Source: Mycobacterium sp. 852002-51971_SCH5477799-a
GTDB lineage: Bacteria > Actinomycetota > Actinomycetes > Mycobacteriales > Mycobacteriaceae
DNA length: 64,000 nucleotides
NCBI RefSeq assembly: GCF_001667145.1
Contig: NZ_LZIF01000005.1
Coordinates: forward strand, 1 to 64,000
Reading direction: 5' to 3'
Positions 38,306 through 47,299 of the stretch are shown here, in pieces. The notes beneath the pieces are model-generated. The model was not told the DNA's origin. It searched no databases and was given only the letters and a program-made list of their open reading frames with translations. The translations under genes were made by a program, and so were the position numbers. Position 1 is the stretch's first letter, and each line of letters opens with the position of its first letter.

Positions 38306-39925
38306 CTATTCGCCGGCCGTTTCGCTCGCCGGCTGCTTAGGCAAAAACCACGCCGGAATGAGGGTGCACACCACCAGCACGACGGCAATCACGAAGACCG
38401 CGGTGTAGGCGTGTGAAAGATCGTGCACCACATTGCTCGAAAATCCCGGGTCGAGCGACTGCCGGGGTATTGCGGATTGGTCGAGCGGCACCCCGTCGAC
38501 GGCCGCCCGCTGATGCAGGGCGGCGAGCTTGTTCGCCGCGACGATGTTGGGGCTCCGCAGGAACTGGTTCGTCAGGATCATCGACATCAGGGCGGTTCCG
38601 ATCGAGCCGCCGACCTGGTGACTGACGCTCATCAGCGTCGTACCCCGGGCGATCTGATGGGGCGCCAACGCCTGCACCGAGGCCACCGACAGCGGCATCA
38701 TCGTGCAGCCCATGCCCAGGCCCATGATCGCCAGCCCCACCAGCAGCGTGGGTAGATAGTGGGCCTGGGTGGCCGCACCGAAGGCGAAGGTGCTCAGGCC
38801 GGCGGTGATCAGAGCGATCCCGACCAGCACGATCTTGCCCGGGCCCTGCCTGTCCACCAGCGGTCCGGTCAGCCGCATGGTCAGCATGGCGCCCAGCCCC
38901 TGAGGGATCATGTGTACCCCCGCCTGCATCGGCGTTTGGTGCAAAACCTGCTGGAAATAGCTCGGCAGGAGCAGGCCGGCGCCGAAGAACGCGCCGGCGA
39001 AGACCAGCATCGTCACGTTTGCGTGGGTGAGCACGGGATCGCGGAATAGCCTTAGATCGATCAGGGGATGCTCGGCGTGATGCCAGGCGTGCGCGACGAA
39101 GCCCGCGATCAATGCCATTCCGATCATCGCCGGTATCACCACGTGGCGGTCGGCCACGGTGCCGCGGCCCGGAATGGAGGACACCGCGAACAAAAACGTC
39201 GCCAGCCCCGGCGAGAGCAGCAGCACGCCGACGGCGTCGAAGGTCTCCGACCGCGCCGGGTGATCCCGCGGGAAGATGACGGCGGCCAGCGCGATAGTGA
39301 GCAACCCGATCGGCACATTGATCAGAAAGATCCACCGCCAACTCGAGGTGTCGATCAGCCAGCCGCCCAGGATCGGCCCGCCGATCGGGGCGAGCAGCAT
39401 CGGGATGCTCAGTATCGACATCAGGCGCCCGAGCCGCCCGGGGCCCGCTTCGCGAGTCATGATCATGAAACCCAACGGCAGCAGCATGCCACCGCCGACC
39501 CCCTGGACCACACGAAAGACGATGAGCTGCACGATGTTTGCCGCAATCGCACACAGCAGCGAGCCCAGCATGAAGGCCACCACGGAGCCCATGAAGAGCC
39601 GTTTGGTGCCGAACCGGTCGGCCGCCCAGCCGGTTATCGGGATCACGGTCGCCAAGGCGAGCGTGTAGCCGGTCATCGTCCAGGCGACGACGGCCTGCGA
39701 GGACGCGAATTGGTCGATGAAGGTGCGTTGCGCGACGCTGACGACCGTGACGTCCAGGATCGCCATCACCGTGGCCAAGATGCACACACCGGAGATCCGC
39801 AACAGCGGGGCGTCGAGCTTGTCGGGATAGTCCCGTTCCTCGACGCCCGGCTGTCCGGTGGGGGCGTGCGGCAGCGGCGTTTTGGCCGCTGCGTACGAGG
39901 CCTCGTCCATGGCGTTGCTTAGCAT
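38306..39925 (-). CDS. emrB: MFS multidrug exporter EmrB (DHA2 family, Rv0783c-like)
   Basis: A 539-residue membrane protein of the 14-helix drug:proton antiporter family. The transporter begins at about residue 48 (RISGVCILATVMAILDVTVV). Motif A is GWAADRFGTKRLFMG, and motif C-like helices follow (GVGGGMLLPLGFMIM). ATG 39925 (MLSNAMDEASYAA) was chosen because the frame above it reaches into the promoter region of the divergent gene. It is the second DHA2-type exporter in the window. The substrate is unknown. Confidence 0.94.
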   Translation of the reverse strand: MLSNAMDEASYAAAKTPLPHAPTGQPGVEERDYPDKLDAPLLRISGVCILATVMAILDVTVVSVAQRTFIDQFASSQAVVAWTMTGYTLALATVIPITGWAADRFGTKRLFMGSVVAFMLGSLLCAIAANIVQLIVFRVVQGVGGGMLLPLGFMIMTREAGPGRLGRLMSILSIPMLLAPIGGPILGGWLIDTSSWRWIFLINVPIGLLTIALAAVIFPRDHPARSETFDAVGVLLLSPGLATFLFAVSSIPGRGTVADRHVVIPAMIGMALIAGFVAHAWHHAEHPLIDLRLFRDPVLTHANVTMLVFAGAFFGAGLLLPSYFQQVLHQTPMQAGVHMIPQGLGAMLTMRLTGPLVDRQGPGKIVLVGIALITAGLSTFAFGAATQAHYLPTLLVGLAIMGLGMGCTMMPLSVASVQALAPHQIARGTTLMSVSHQVGGSIGTALMSMILTNQFLRSPNIVAANKLAALHQRAAVDGVPLDQSAIPRQSLDPGFSSNVVHDLSHAYTAVFVIAVVLVVCTLIPAWFLPKQPASETAGE

Positions 39926-40072
39926 ATCGAACTGATCACGTCGGCTGACGCTCGCGGCGGTCGCGGTTGGGGCAAGGCCGGCGCCGAAACTTAGGGCTTG
40001 GGTGAGTGCGTATACGCCTGCTGTCTGCGTGTCCTTCACCATCGCGACACTTGGGATCGGCAAACTGCTGGT

Positions 40073-40777
40073 GTGTCTGGAAAATTGATCGTCTCGATCT
40101 CGGGAATCGGGGAACGCACCCTGCCCGACGTCGATGCGTTCTGCGCGCAAATGGATGCCCGCGAGGTGCCGGTGTCGTTACTCGTGGCTCCCCGCCTGTC
40201 CGGTGACTACCGGCTCGACCAGGACCCGGAAACCGTCGGGTGGCTGAGCAACCGTCGCGCCGGCGGTGACGCCATCGTGCTGCATGGCTATGACGACGCG
40301 GTCACCAAGAAGCGTCGCGGCGAATTCGCGATCCTGCGGGCGCATGAGGCCAACCTGCGATTGACGGCCGCCGACCGGGTCCTCGAGCACCTCGGGTTGC
40401 GTACCCGATTGTTCGCGGCGCCCGGCTGGGTGGTGTCACCCGGTGTTGTGAAGACGTTGCCGGACAACGGATTCCGGTTGCTGGCCGATCTGCACGGGAT
40501 CACCGACCTGGTTCGTCACACCACTGTCCGCGCACGCGTCCTCGGCATCGGCGAGGGCTTTCTCGCCGAGCCGTGGTGGTGCCGGATGGTGGTGCTGTCC
40601 GCCGAGCGGATCGCCCGGCGCGGCGGCGTCGTGCGGGTTGCGGTCGCGGCCCGCCACCTGCGCAAACCGGGGCCGCTGCAGGCCATGGTGGACGCCGTCG
40701 ACCTCGCGTTGATGCACGGTTGCACACCCGCCGTCTACCACTGGCAGCCGGCCAAAGCGGTGCTCGACGCCGCCTGA
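40073..40777 (+). CDS. DUF2334 protein, polysaccharide-deacetylase-like (Rv0784-like)
   Basis: A 234-residue protein. The start VSGKLIVSISGIGERTLPDV at GTG 40073 is the first strand of the NodB-like barrel. Conserved pieces are VSLLVAPRLSGDYRL, GDAIVLHGYDD (His and Asp of a metal site) and RAHEANLRLTAADRVL. DUF2334 members are thought to be deacetylases, but activity is not shown. It lies 47 bp before the flavin dehydrogenase gene. Confidence 0.85.
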   Translation: MSGKLIVSISGIGERTLPDVDAFCAQMDAREVPVSLLVAPRLSGDYRLDQDPETVGWLSNRRAGGDAIVLHGYDDAVTKKRRGEFAILRAHEANLRLTAADRVLEHLGLRTRLFAAPGWVVSPGVVKTLPDNGFRLLADLHGITDLVRHTTVRARVLGIGEGFLAEPWWCRMVVLSAERIARRGGVVRVAVAARHLRKPGPLQAMVDAVDLALMHGCTPAVYHWQPAKAVLDAA

Positions 40778-40810
40778 CGCGGCGACTGCCTGACCTGCCA
40801 GTCGGGGCAT

Positions 40811-40816
40811 TACCCT
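40811..40816 (+). promoter_or_regulatory. -10-like box of the flavin dehydrogenase gene
   Basis: TACCCT (TANNNT) ends 8 nt before ATG 40825, fitting a leaderless start. Confidence 0.4.
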
Positions 40817-40824
40817 GGTCCGAC

Positions 40825-42492
40825 ATGGGCGATTCTTCGGTTGCGGGGTTCGACGCTGATGCCATCGTCGTCGGGGCGGGCCTGGCCGGCCTGGTCGCAG
40901 CCTGCGAACTGGTGGATCGCGGCTTGCGGGTGCTCATCGTCGACCAGGAGAACAGCGCCAACCTGGGCGGGCAGGCCTTCTGGTCCTTCGGCGGCTTGTT
41001 CTTCGTCGACAGCCCCGAGCAGCGCCGGCTGGGTATCCGCGACAGCCATGAACTGGCGTTGCAGGACTGGCTCGGCACTGCGGCGTTCGATCGTCCCGAG
41101 GACTACTGGCCACGCCAATGGGCGCACGCATATGTCGATTTCGCCGCGGGGGAAAAGCGCAGTTGGCTACGGTCGCGCGGGCTCAAGCTTTTCCCGCTGG
41201 TGGGCTGGGCCGAGCGCGGTGGGTATGGCGCACAGGGGCATGGCAATTCGGTTCCCCGCTTTCACATCACCTGGGGTACCGGGCCCGCGCTGGTCGAGAT
41301 TTTCGCGCGGCAACTGCGCGACCGCTCATCGGTGCGCTTCGCGCACCGCCATCAGGTCGACGAGTTGATCGTCGAGGGCGAGGCGGTGACGGGCGTCCGG
41401 GGCACGGTGCTGGAGCCGACGGCCACGCCGAGGGGGGTCGCGTCGTCACGAAAATCGATAGGACAGTTCGAATTTCGTGCCGGCGCGGTAATCGTGACGA
41501 GCGGCGGCATCGGCGCCAATCACGAACTGGTGCGAAAGAACTGGCCCAAGCGCATGGGCCGCGTCCCCGAGCAACTCCTGAGCGGGGTTCCGGCCCATGT
41601 CGACGGCCGGATGATCGCCATCTCGCAGCAGGCCGGCGCGCGGGTCGTCAACCCCGACCGGATGTGGCACTACACCGAGGGCATCACGAACTACGACCCG
41701 GTCTGGCCTTTGCACGGCATCCGGATCATCCCCGGCCCGTCGTCGTTGTGGCTGGATGCCAGTGGCAAGCGGTTGCCGGTCCCGCTCTACCCCGGCTTCG
41801 ACACGCTGGGCACGTTGGAGTACATCACCAAGTCAGGGTTCGATTACACCTGGTTTGTGTTGAACGCCAAGATCATTGAGAAGGAGTTCGCGCTCTCCGG
41901 TCAGGAGCAGAATCCGGACCTGACCGGACAGAGTATCCGCGAACTGGTGCGAAACCGGGCGCGTTCCGGGCCGCCGGGCCCGGTGCAGGCGTTCGTCGAC
42001 CGGGGCGTGGACTTCGTCAGCGCGACCTCGTTGTGCGACTTGGTGACCGCGATGAACAAGCTGCCCGATGTGCAGCCGCTGGACTACGCCACGGTGGAGG
42101 CCGAGGTCACCGCCCGCGATCGCGAGGTGGCCAACAAGTTCAGCAAGGACGGGCAGATCACGGCCATTCATGCCGCCCGAAACTATCTGGGCGATCGGCT
42201 GGGCCGGGTGGTGGCGCCGCATCGGCTTACCGATCCGAAGGCGGGACCGATGATCGCGGTCAAGCTGCATATCCTGACCAGAAAAACGTTGGGCGGCATC
42301 GAAACCGACCTCGCCTCGCGGGTGTTGAAGGCCGACGGCACGCCGCTGACCGGTCTGTATGCCGCCGGCGAGGTGGCCGGGTTCGGTGGCGGCGGCGTGC
42401 ACGGCTACCGCGCCCTGGAAGGCACGTTCTTGGGCGGCTGCATCTTCTCCGGCCGCGCCGCCGGACGCGGCGCCGCCGATGACCTCATGTAG
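40825..42492 (+). CDS. FAD-binding dehydrogenase, ketosteroid dehydrogenase/fumarate reductase type (Rv0785-like)
   Basis: A 555-residue flavoprotein. The FAD motif is IVVGAGLAGLVAACELVDRG, and the C-terminal flavin loop contains GLYAAGEVAGFGG then GTFLGGCIFSGRAAG. The family includes 3-ketosteroid-1-dehydrogenase, fumarate reductase and urocanate reductase; the substrate here is not determined. In M. tuberculosis Rv0785 keeps the same neighbours. A triple hairpin repeat lies just after the stop. Confidence 0.92.
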   Translation: MGDSSVAGFDADAIVVGAGLAGLVAACELVDRGLRVLIVDQENSANLGGQAFWSFGGLFFVDSPEQRRLGIRDSHELALQDWLGTAAFDRPEDYWPRQWAHAYVDFAAGEKRSWLRSRGLKLFPLVGWAERGGYGAQGHGNSVPRFHITWGTGPALVEIFARQLRDRSSVRFAHRHQVDELIVEGEAVTGVRGTVLEPTATPRGVASSRKSIGQFEFRAGAVIVTSGGIGANHELVRKNWPKRMGRVPEQLLSGVPAHVDGRMIAISQQAGARVVNPDRMWHYTEGITNYDPVWPLHGIRIIPGPSSLWLDASGKRLPVPLYPGFDTLGTLEYITKSGFDYTWFVLNAKIIEKEFALSGQEQNPDLTGQSIRELVRNRARSGPPGPVQAFVDRGVDFVSATSLCDLVTAMNKLPDVQPLDYATVEAEVTARDREVANKFSKDGQITAIHAARNYLGDRLGRVVAPHRLTDPKAGPMIAVKLHILTRKTLGGIETDLASRVLKADGTPLTGLYAAGEVAGFGGGGVHGYRALEGTFLGGCIFSGRAAGRGAADDLM

Positions 42493-42518
42493 CCGGAGGG
42501 CAGAGCCCCACTTGCCGT

Positions 42519-42600
42519 CGAGCGTCACGCCAGCGTGACCGCCGAACGCGAGCGTCACGCCAGCGTGACCGCCGAACGCGAGCGTCACGCCAGCGTGACC
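42519..42600. repeat. Three tandem 30-bp repeats, each a perfect hairpin
   Basis: The 30-bp unit occurs fully at 42519-42548 and 42549-42578, then partly (22 bp) at 42579-42600. Each copy contains GTCACGC-CA-GCGTGAC, a perfect 7-bp inverted repeat. The array fills the 112-bp gap between two convergent genes. It may end transcription in both directions, although no T-run follows, or be a mobile or recombining palindromic repeat. Confidence 0.85.
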
Positions 42601-42604
42601 CCAG

Positions 42605-43243
42605 CTAAAACGTGACGGCGTCCTCTTCGGGCAGCACCTGGAAGTCGGTGCTGGTCATCTCGGTCAGCCGTCCGTAGTAGATTCCCCGCGCATCCGGGGC
42701 GATGATTCCCTGGTGAATGGGGACGGCGCGCTGCGGGGCCACCGCACGCAGGTAGTCGACCGCCTCGGATACCTTCATCCAGGGCGCGGCCGCCGGCGTG
42801 GCCAAGACGTCCACCGGCTCGTCGGGCACAAACAGCGCGTCACCGGGATGCATCAATCGGGCGCGATGGCCGGCATCGCCCACCAAAAACGAAATGTTTT
42901 CTATCACAGGGATTTCCGGGTGAATGACCGCGTGTTTTCCGCCGACGGCGCGAATGGTCAGTTCGCCGATGTGCAACTCGTCGCCGACATGGACCTCGCG
43001 GCAGGGCGCGCCCAGTTGCGCGGTGGTCTGCGGGTCCGCGTACAGCGCCGCGTCCGGGTTACCCTCGAGCAAGGCGGGCAGCCGTGTGACGTCGACATGG
43101 TCGGGGTGCTGATGGGTGATCAAGATGGCGGTCAAGCCGGTGATTCCCTCGAAACCGTGCGCGAAGGTACCGGGGTCAAAGAGCACGCGGGTGTGGTCGA
43201 ACTCGGCAAGTAGGCACGAATGGCCGAAATGCGTCAGCTGCAT
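42605..43243 (-). CDS. Metallo-beta-lactamase-fold hydrolase (Rv0786c-like, UlaG type)
   Basis: A 212-residue MBL-fold protein. The metal motif is THQHPDHVD (HxHxDH), with later His in VGGKHAVIHPEI and Asp in LMHPGDALFV. The start MQLTHFGHSCLLAEFD at 43243 is the usual UlaG-type opening. It is convergent with the flavin dehydrogenase and divergent from the secreted protein gene by 18 bp. Family members hydrolyse lactones or phosphoesters; substrate unknown. Confidence 0.9.
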   Translation of the reverse strand: MQLTHFGHSCLLAEFDHTRVLFDPGTFAHGFEGITGLTAILITHQHPDHVDVTRLPALLEGNPDAALYADPQTTAQLGAPCREVHVGDELHIGELTIRAVGGKHAVIHPEIPVIENISFLVGDAGHRARLMHPGDALFVPDEPVDVLATPAAAPWMKVSEAVDYLRAVAPQRAVPIHQGIIAPDARGIYYGRLTEMTSTDFQVLPEEDAVTF

Positions 43244-43261
43244 ATCTACGATTGTGCCTTG

Positions 43262-43954
43262 ATGGACAAGCTGTCGACGCGGGTGATTTTGGCCATGATG
43301 CTGTTCGCCGGCAGCTTTGCGGTTGCTCTGATCGTCGTCGTCCCTGCGCACGCGGAGCCCGAGACTTGCCCGGCCGTGTGCGATCGGATCCCGAACACCG
43401 CGTGGATCGATCAGCACGCCGTGCCGCTGGACTCCGTGTACCACTGGTCCGCGCTCGCCGGCCAGGCCGTGCAGACAACCGGTTCTGCGCCCGGCCCCCG
43501 GTTCCGGTTCGAGGAGTTGTGTGCCGCGCCGCCGATGGCCCAGGATCCCCGCGACTCGGCCGTCGCGGCTCGCTCGACGGTTCAGCATGCCGACGGACAG
43601 TGGCAGCTGCAGGCCCAGGTCCTGCACTGGCGGGGCGACACCGCCCACGGTGGGGCCACCGCAGCCACGGCGTTCAGCAATGCCGTCGCCGCGCTGCGGG
43701 GCTGCCAGCAGCGCGCGCCGCAGGAGTCACCATCGCTGACCACCGACGAAGCGAATCGGATGGCCGCCGTGATCAGCGGCCCGGTCGTGATGCACACCTA
43801 TCTGTTCGCGCACCCGGCCAGCAGCACGATCAGCGAGGTCACGCTCTGGTCCACGGCGCCGCCGCAGACCCCCTGGCCGGCGATGGCGGACGATCCGGTG
43901 CTCAACGCGCTGAGCGCGCCGCTGTGCGAGGCCTACATTGCCTCGTGCCCGTGA
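43262..43954 (+). CDS. Secreted protein of unknown function (Rv0787-like)
   Basis: A 230-residue protein with a Sec signal peptide: a short basic start (MDKLSTR), a hydrophobic core (VILAMMLFAGSFAVALIVVV) and a probable cleavage after AHA at residue 31. The mature part has Cys pairs (CPAVCDRIP, then C near 80, 145 and the end SCP), suggesting disulfides outside the cell. No catalytic motif is recognised. It lies 61 bp before purS, which has its own strong ribosome-binding site. Confidence 0.82.
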   Translation: MDKLSTRVILAMMLFAGSFAVALIVVVPAHAEPETCPAVCDRIPNTAWIDQHAVPLDSVYHWSALAGQAVQTTGSAPGPRFRFEELCAAPPMAQDPRDSAVAARSTVQHADGQWQLQAQVLHWRGDTAHGGATAATAFSNAVAALRGCQQRAPQESPSLTTDEANRMAAVISGPVVMHTYLFAHPASSTISEVTLWSTAPPQTPWPAMADDPVLNALSAPLCEAYIASCP

Positions 43955-44015
43955 CCCCGAGCTGCGCTTTCGCCGGTAGAGTGGCGCCCGAAACGCCAAC
44001 TGAGGAGGAGCGCCG

Positions 44016-44255
44016 GTGGCCCGGGTAATCGTAAGCGTGATGCCCAAAGCGGAGATTCTCGACCCGCAGGGTCAGGCGATTGTGGGCGCGCTGGGTCGCC
44101 TCGGGCATTCGGGAATCTCAGAAGTGCGGCAAGGCAAGCGGTTTGAGCTCGAAGTGGACGACAGCGTGGACGATTCGGCGCTCGCCGAGATCGCGGAATC
44201 ACTGTTGGCGAACACCGTGATCGAAGACTGGACGATCAGCCGGGAGAAGCAGTGA
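44016..44255 (+). CDS. purS: Phosphoribosylformylglycinamidine synthase subunit PurS
   Basis: A 79-residue small subunit that holds PurQ and PurL together in the FGAM synthase complex. It shows the typical [19 protein letters not shown] opening and [15 protein letters not shown]. The start is GTG 44016, preceded by GAGGAGGAG. It overlaps purQ by 4 nt. The third subunit, purL, lies 18.7 kb away rather than next to it. Confidence 0.97.
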   Translation: MARVIVSVMPKAEILDPQGQAIVGALGRLGHSGISEVRQGKRFELEVDDSVDDSALAEIAESLLANTVIEDWTISREKQ

Positions 44256-44926
44256 CGGCACGCATCGGGATCATCACGTTTCCCGGCACGCTCGACGACG
44301 TGGACGCCGCCCGCGCGGCGCGGCGGGTCGGCGCCGAGGCGGTCAACCTGTGGCACGGCGACGCCGATCTGAAGAGCGTGGACGCCGTGGTGGTGCCCGG
44401 CGGGTTTTCCTACGGCGACTACCTGCGGGCCGGAGCGATCGCCCGGTTCGCCCCGGTGATGACCGAGGTGGTGGAAGCCGCGCGCCGCGGCATGCCGGTG
44501 TTGGGGATTTGCAACGGTTTTCAGGTGCTTTGCGAGGCCGGGCTGTTGCCTGGGGCGCTGACCCGTAACGTGGGCCTGCACTTCATCTGCCGCGACGTGT
44601 GGCTGCGGGTGGCCTCGACCTCGACCGCCTGGACGTCGCGCTTCGAGCCCGACGCCGACTTGCTGGTCCCGCTGAAATCGGGGGAGGGGCGCTACGTGGC
44701 GCCTGCCGAGGTGATCGAGGAGCTCGAGGGCGAGGGCCGGGTGGTGTTCCGATACCACGAGAACGCCAATGGCTCGCTGCATGACATCGCCGGGGTCAGT
44801 TCCGCCAACGGGCGCGTGGTGGGTTTGATGCCGCATCCCGAGCACGCCATCGAGGCGCTGACCGGGCCGTCCGATGACGGCCTGGGCCTGTTCTATTCGG
44901 TGCTGGACGGCGTGCTCGCCGGCTGA
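44252..44926 (+). CDS. purQ: Phosphoribosylformylglycinamidine synthase glutaminase subunit PurQ
   Basis: A 224-residue class I glutamine amidotransferase giving ammonia to PurL. The nucleophile Cys is in [12 protein letters not shown], and the His and Glu partners are in [12 protein letters not shown]. It starts at GTG 44252 inside purS. Its 3' end overlaps the convergent acyltransferase gene by 34 nt. Confidence 0.98.
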   Translation: MTARIGIITFPGTLDDVDAARAARRVGAEAVNLWHGDADLKSVDAVVVPGGFSYGDYLRAGAIARFAPVMTEVVEAARRGMPVLGICNGFQVLCEAGLLPGALTRNVGLHFICRDVWLRVASTSTAWTSRFEPDADLLVPLKSGEGRYVAPAEVIEELEGEGRVVFRYHENANGSLHDIAGVSSANGRVVGLMPHPEHAIEALTGPSDDGLGLFYSVLDGVLAG

Positions 44927-46308
44927 GCGGAAACGCCTGCGGCATCCCGTAATTCGGCAAAGGACGCGCCGATGGCGTCCGTCGCCTCGTGCGGGTCGTT
45001 GAAGGTCCGGTCGTCGGTGAGCACTGCGACGCCGAGCCGGTCCACGTAACTCCACACGGTGATGTTGACGGGGGCGCCGGGCGACAGCACGCCGGTGGAA
45101 TAGATCTCGCTGACCGCCGCGCCACCGAAGTGGCCCCGCTCACGCGGCCCCACCACGCTGGACACCGCGACGTTCATCAGCTTGTTCGGCGCGTCGCGTT
45201 GACCCAGCCAGCGGAACGCGGCCGGGGCGAAAGCGGTCGGAAGGTAGGCCATCATCTTGCCGTAGAGCTCCGGCCCGAGGACTTCGTGATCTTCCTTGGC
45301 GATCTTGGTGGCCAGGGCGACCAGCCGGGCCCGCTCCACGGGATCGCCGACATGGACCGGCAGCGAGACCATCAGCCCGCTGATCTCGTTGCCGGTGATG
45401 CGGTCCGACTTGTCGGTGGCCGTGGGCACCGAGGCGATGATCGGGCGGTCGGCCGCACCGTCATAAGCCAGCAACAGCGTTCGCAATCCGCCGGTTGCCA
45501 TGGCCAGCACCACGTCGTTCACCGTGACGCCCAACGCCTTTGCCGTCGCTTTAACCTCCGGCAGCGACAACGACGCGCTGGCGAACCGGCGCAACGGCGA
45601 GACGAGATGGTTGAGGAACGTCGGCGGTGCGTCGAACGCGTCGGCCAGGTCGGGGTGGCCCCCGCGCTCCCGGGACCGGCGGCGCACCCGCATCATCCCG
45701 ACGGCCGCGTCCCTGAGGAGCCTTGGCAGGGCGCCGATCTGCCGAACGTGATCGCGGGCCGCCGCACGCAGCAGGTCGGCGTTGGAGGTGGTGACGCCGG
45801 CTTCGTCGTTGTCGCGCTCGTCGGTGAGCCCGTCGCGCAGATCCATCGCGCGCGCCAGCAGATTCACTGACGCGACACCGTCGGCCAGCGCATGGTGCAC
45901 CTTGCCGATCATGGCGAACCGGCCACCCGCCAGCCCCTCGGCGAAATGAAACTCCCACAGCGGACGACTGCGGTCCAGGGGAGTGGACGCCACCTCGCCG
46001 ATCACCTGATCGAGCTCGCGCCGACCGCCCGGTGCGGGCACCTGCACCCGCCGCAGGTGATAGTCCAGGTCGACGTCGCAATTCTCCTGCCACATCGGGT
46101 GATGCAAATGCCAGGGAATATCAACGAGCTTGTAGCGCAACGGTTCTAGCAGATGGAGTCGACGGCGTACGTGACGGCAGAAGACCTCGAAACCGAATTC
46201 TCCGTCGAAGTCCGTGGGGTCGATGACGGCCACCTTCAGCGTGTGCGTGTGTAGGTTGGGCGTCTCGCTGTAGAGCAGCATCGCGTCCATGCCGTTGAGT
46301 CTCTTCAC
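44893..46308 (-). CDS. Wax ester synthase/diacylglycerol acyltransferase (WS/DGAT)
   Basis: A 471-residue acyltransferase that makes triacylglycerol or wax esters, or transfers acyl groups, from acyl-CoA. The catalytic motif HHALADG lies at about residue 137 in [15 protein letters not shown]. Family signatures include [28 protein letters not shown] and [12 protein letters not shown]. It precedes a PlsC-like acyltransferase on the same strand (27-bp gap). Both act on acyl-CoA lipids, so a shared lipid pathway is likely. Confidence 0.93.
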   Translation of the reverse strand: MKRLNGMDAMLLYSETPNLHTHTLKVAVIDPTDFDGEFGFEVFCRHVRRRLHLLEPLRYKLVDIPWHLHHPMWQENCDVDLDYHLRRVQVPAPGGRRELDQVIGEVASTPLDRSRPLWEFHFAEGLAGGRFAMIGKVHHALADGVASVNLLARAMDLRDGLTDERDNDEAGVTTSNADLLRAAARDHVRQIGALPRLLRDAAVGMMRVRRRSRERGGHPDLADAFDAPPTFLNHLVSPLRRFASASLSLPEVKATAKALGVTVNDVVLAMATGGLRTLLLAYDGAADRPIIASVPTATDKSDRITGNEISGLMVSLPVHVGDPVERARLVALATKIAKEDHEVLGPELYGKMMAYLPTAFAPAAFRWLGQRDAPNKLMNVAVSSVVGPRERGHFGGAAVSEIYSTGVLSPGAPVNITVWSYVDRLGVAVLTDDRTFNDPHEATDAIGASFAELRDAAGVSAQPASTPSSTE

Positions 46309-46335
46309 ACGCCACCTCCAGCGGCCCGGATACCG

Positions 46336-47151
46336 TCAGCCCAGGATCGGGAACCGGCGCTCGCCGGCAAGCCGCTTCAGCGCGTCTTCCATGACGGCGC
46401 GTACGTGGGCGTCGACCTCGTCGACGTCTGGGTCATTGCCGAATTGGGCGGCGATGTCGATTGGCTCGAGAACCTCGGTGACGATCTTTGCCGGCAGGGG
46501 CACGTTGGGCGGGAAGATGACGCTCAAACCGAACGGGAACCCGACGCTGATGGGCAGAATGTCCATTCGCGCTTTGGTCAGCCCCAGCTTGCGGGCCAGC
46601 CAGTTGCCCCGGGTCAGGAACAGCTGGGTCTCCTGGGCGCCGATCGATACGGCCGGCACGATCGGCACTCCGGCTTCGATCGCGGTCCGCACGTAGCCGG
46701 TGCGGCCGTTGAAGTCGATGGAGTTCGCGCTGAAGGTCGGCCGGTAGGAGTCGTAGTCGCCGCCGGGGAACACCAGAACCACCGCACCGGAATGCAAGGC
46801 GGTGGCAGCGTTTTCGCGGCTGGCCTCGATCACCCCGAGGCGTCGCAGCCAGCCGTCCAAGGGCCCCATGAACAACCCGTAATGGCCCAGCGTGTAGACG
46901 GGGCGGTCGTAGCCGAACCTGTCGTAGAAGGCCGGGGAGAAGATCAGCACGTCCGGCGTCAGCATGCCGCCCGAGTGGTTGGAGACCACCAACGCCCCAC
47001 CCGAGGCCGGGACGTTGTCGATGTTTCGCACCTCGGCCCGGTAGTACCGTTTGATGGCCGGTCCGAGCAGCTTTGCCACCTGTTTGGTGAAAGCCGGATC
47101 CCATTTGGCGGTTTCGTGGTTTTCCGCCGCGTCAACACCGTTGCCCGTCAT
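46336..47151 (-). CDS. Lysophospholipid acyltransferase-like protein (PlsC family)
   Basis: A 271-residue 1-acylglycerol-phosphate-acyltransferase-like protein. The acceptor motif reads SNHSGGMLTPD, in which NHxxxxxxxD is longer than the standard NHxxxxD. The second block is VLVFPGGDYDSYRP. A short hydrophobic stretch, YTLGHYGLFMGPLDGWL, could anchor it to the membrane. It lies upstream of the WS/DGAT gene. Confidence 0.88.
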   Translation of the reverse strand: MTGNGVDAAENHETAKWDPAFTKQVAKLLGPAIKRYYRAEVRNIDNVPASGGALVVSNHSGGMLTPDVLIFSPAFYDRFGYDRPVYTLGHYGLFMGPLDGWLRRLGVIEASRENAATALHSGAVVLVFPGGDYDSYRPTFSANSIDFNGRTGYVRTAIEAGVPIVPAVSIGAQETQLFLTRGNWLARKLGLTKARMDILPISVGFPFGLSVIFPPNVPLPAKIVTEVLEPIDIAAQFGNDPDVDEVDAHVRAVMEDALKRLAGERRFPILG

Positions 47152-47231
47152 GGCTGCCCCGCTATCTGTTGCTGCTCTTCGCCAGTTGTTGCCGGTGTGA
47201 CGCCAATCTCAAACCTGAGCCTCCGATCAGC

Positions 47232-47264
47232 ATATGCTACTCTCCATTTAGGAGAATGGCATAT
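47232..47264. promoter_or_regulatory. Large inverted repeat in the PlsC/epimerase divergent promoter
   Basis: Arms 47232-47245 and 47251-47264 pair at 12 of 14 positions around the 5-nt centre ATTTA. A 33-bp imperfect palindrome in a divergent promoter is what a dimeric TetR-type repressor would bind. No regulator gene lies next to it. Confidence 0.6.
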
Positions 47265-47299
47265 CCGTTTGCTGGAAGGCAGACGGCCGGTGGGGGAGC

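Noticed and set aside
42519..42600. CRISPR array
   Set aside because: Three adjoining units without variable spacers; each unit is itself a hairpin, so it is a tandem repeat.
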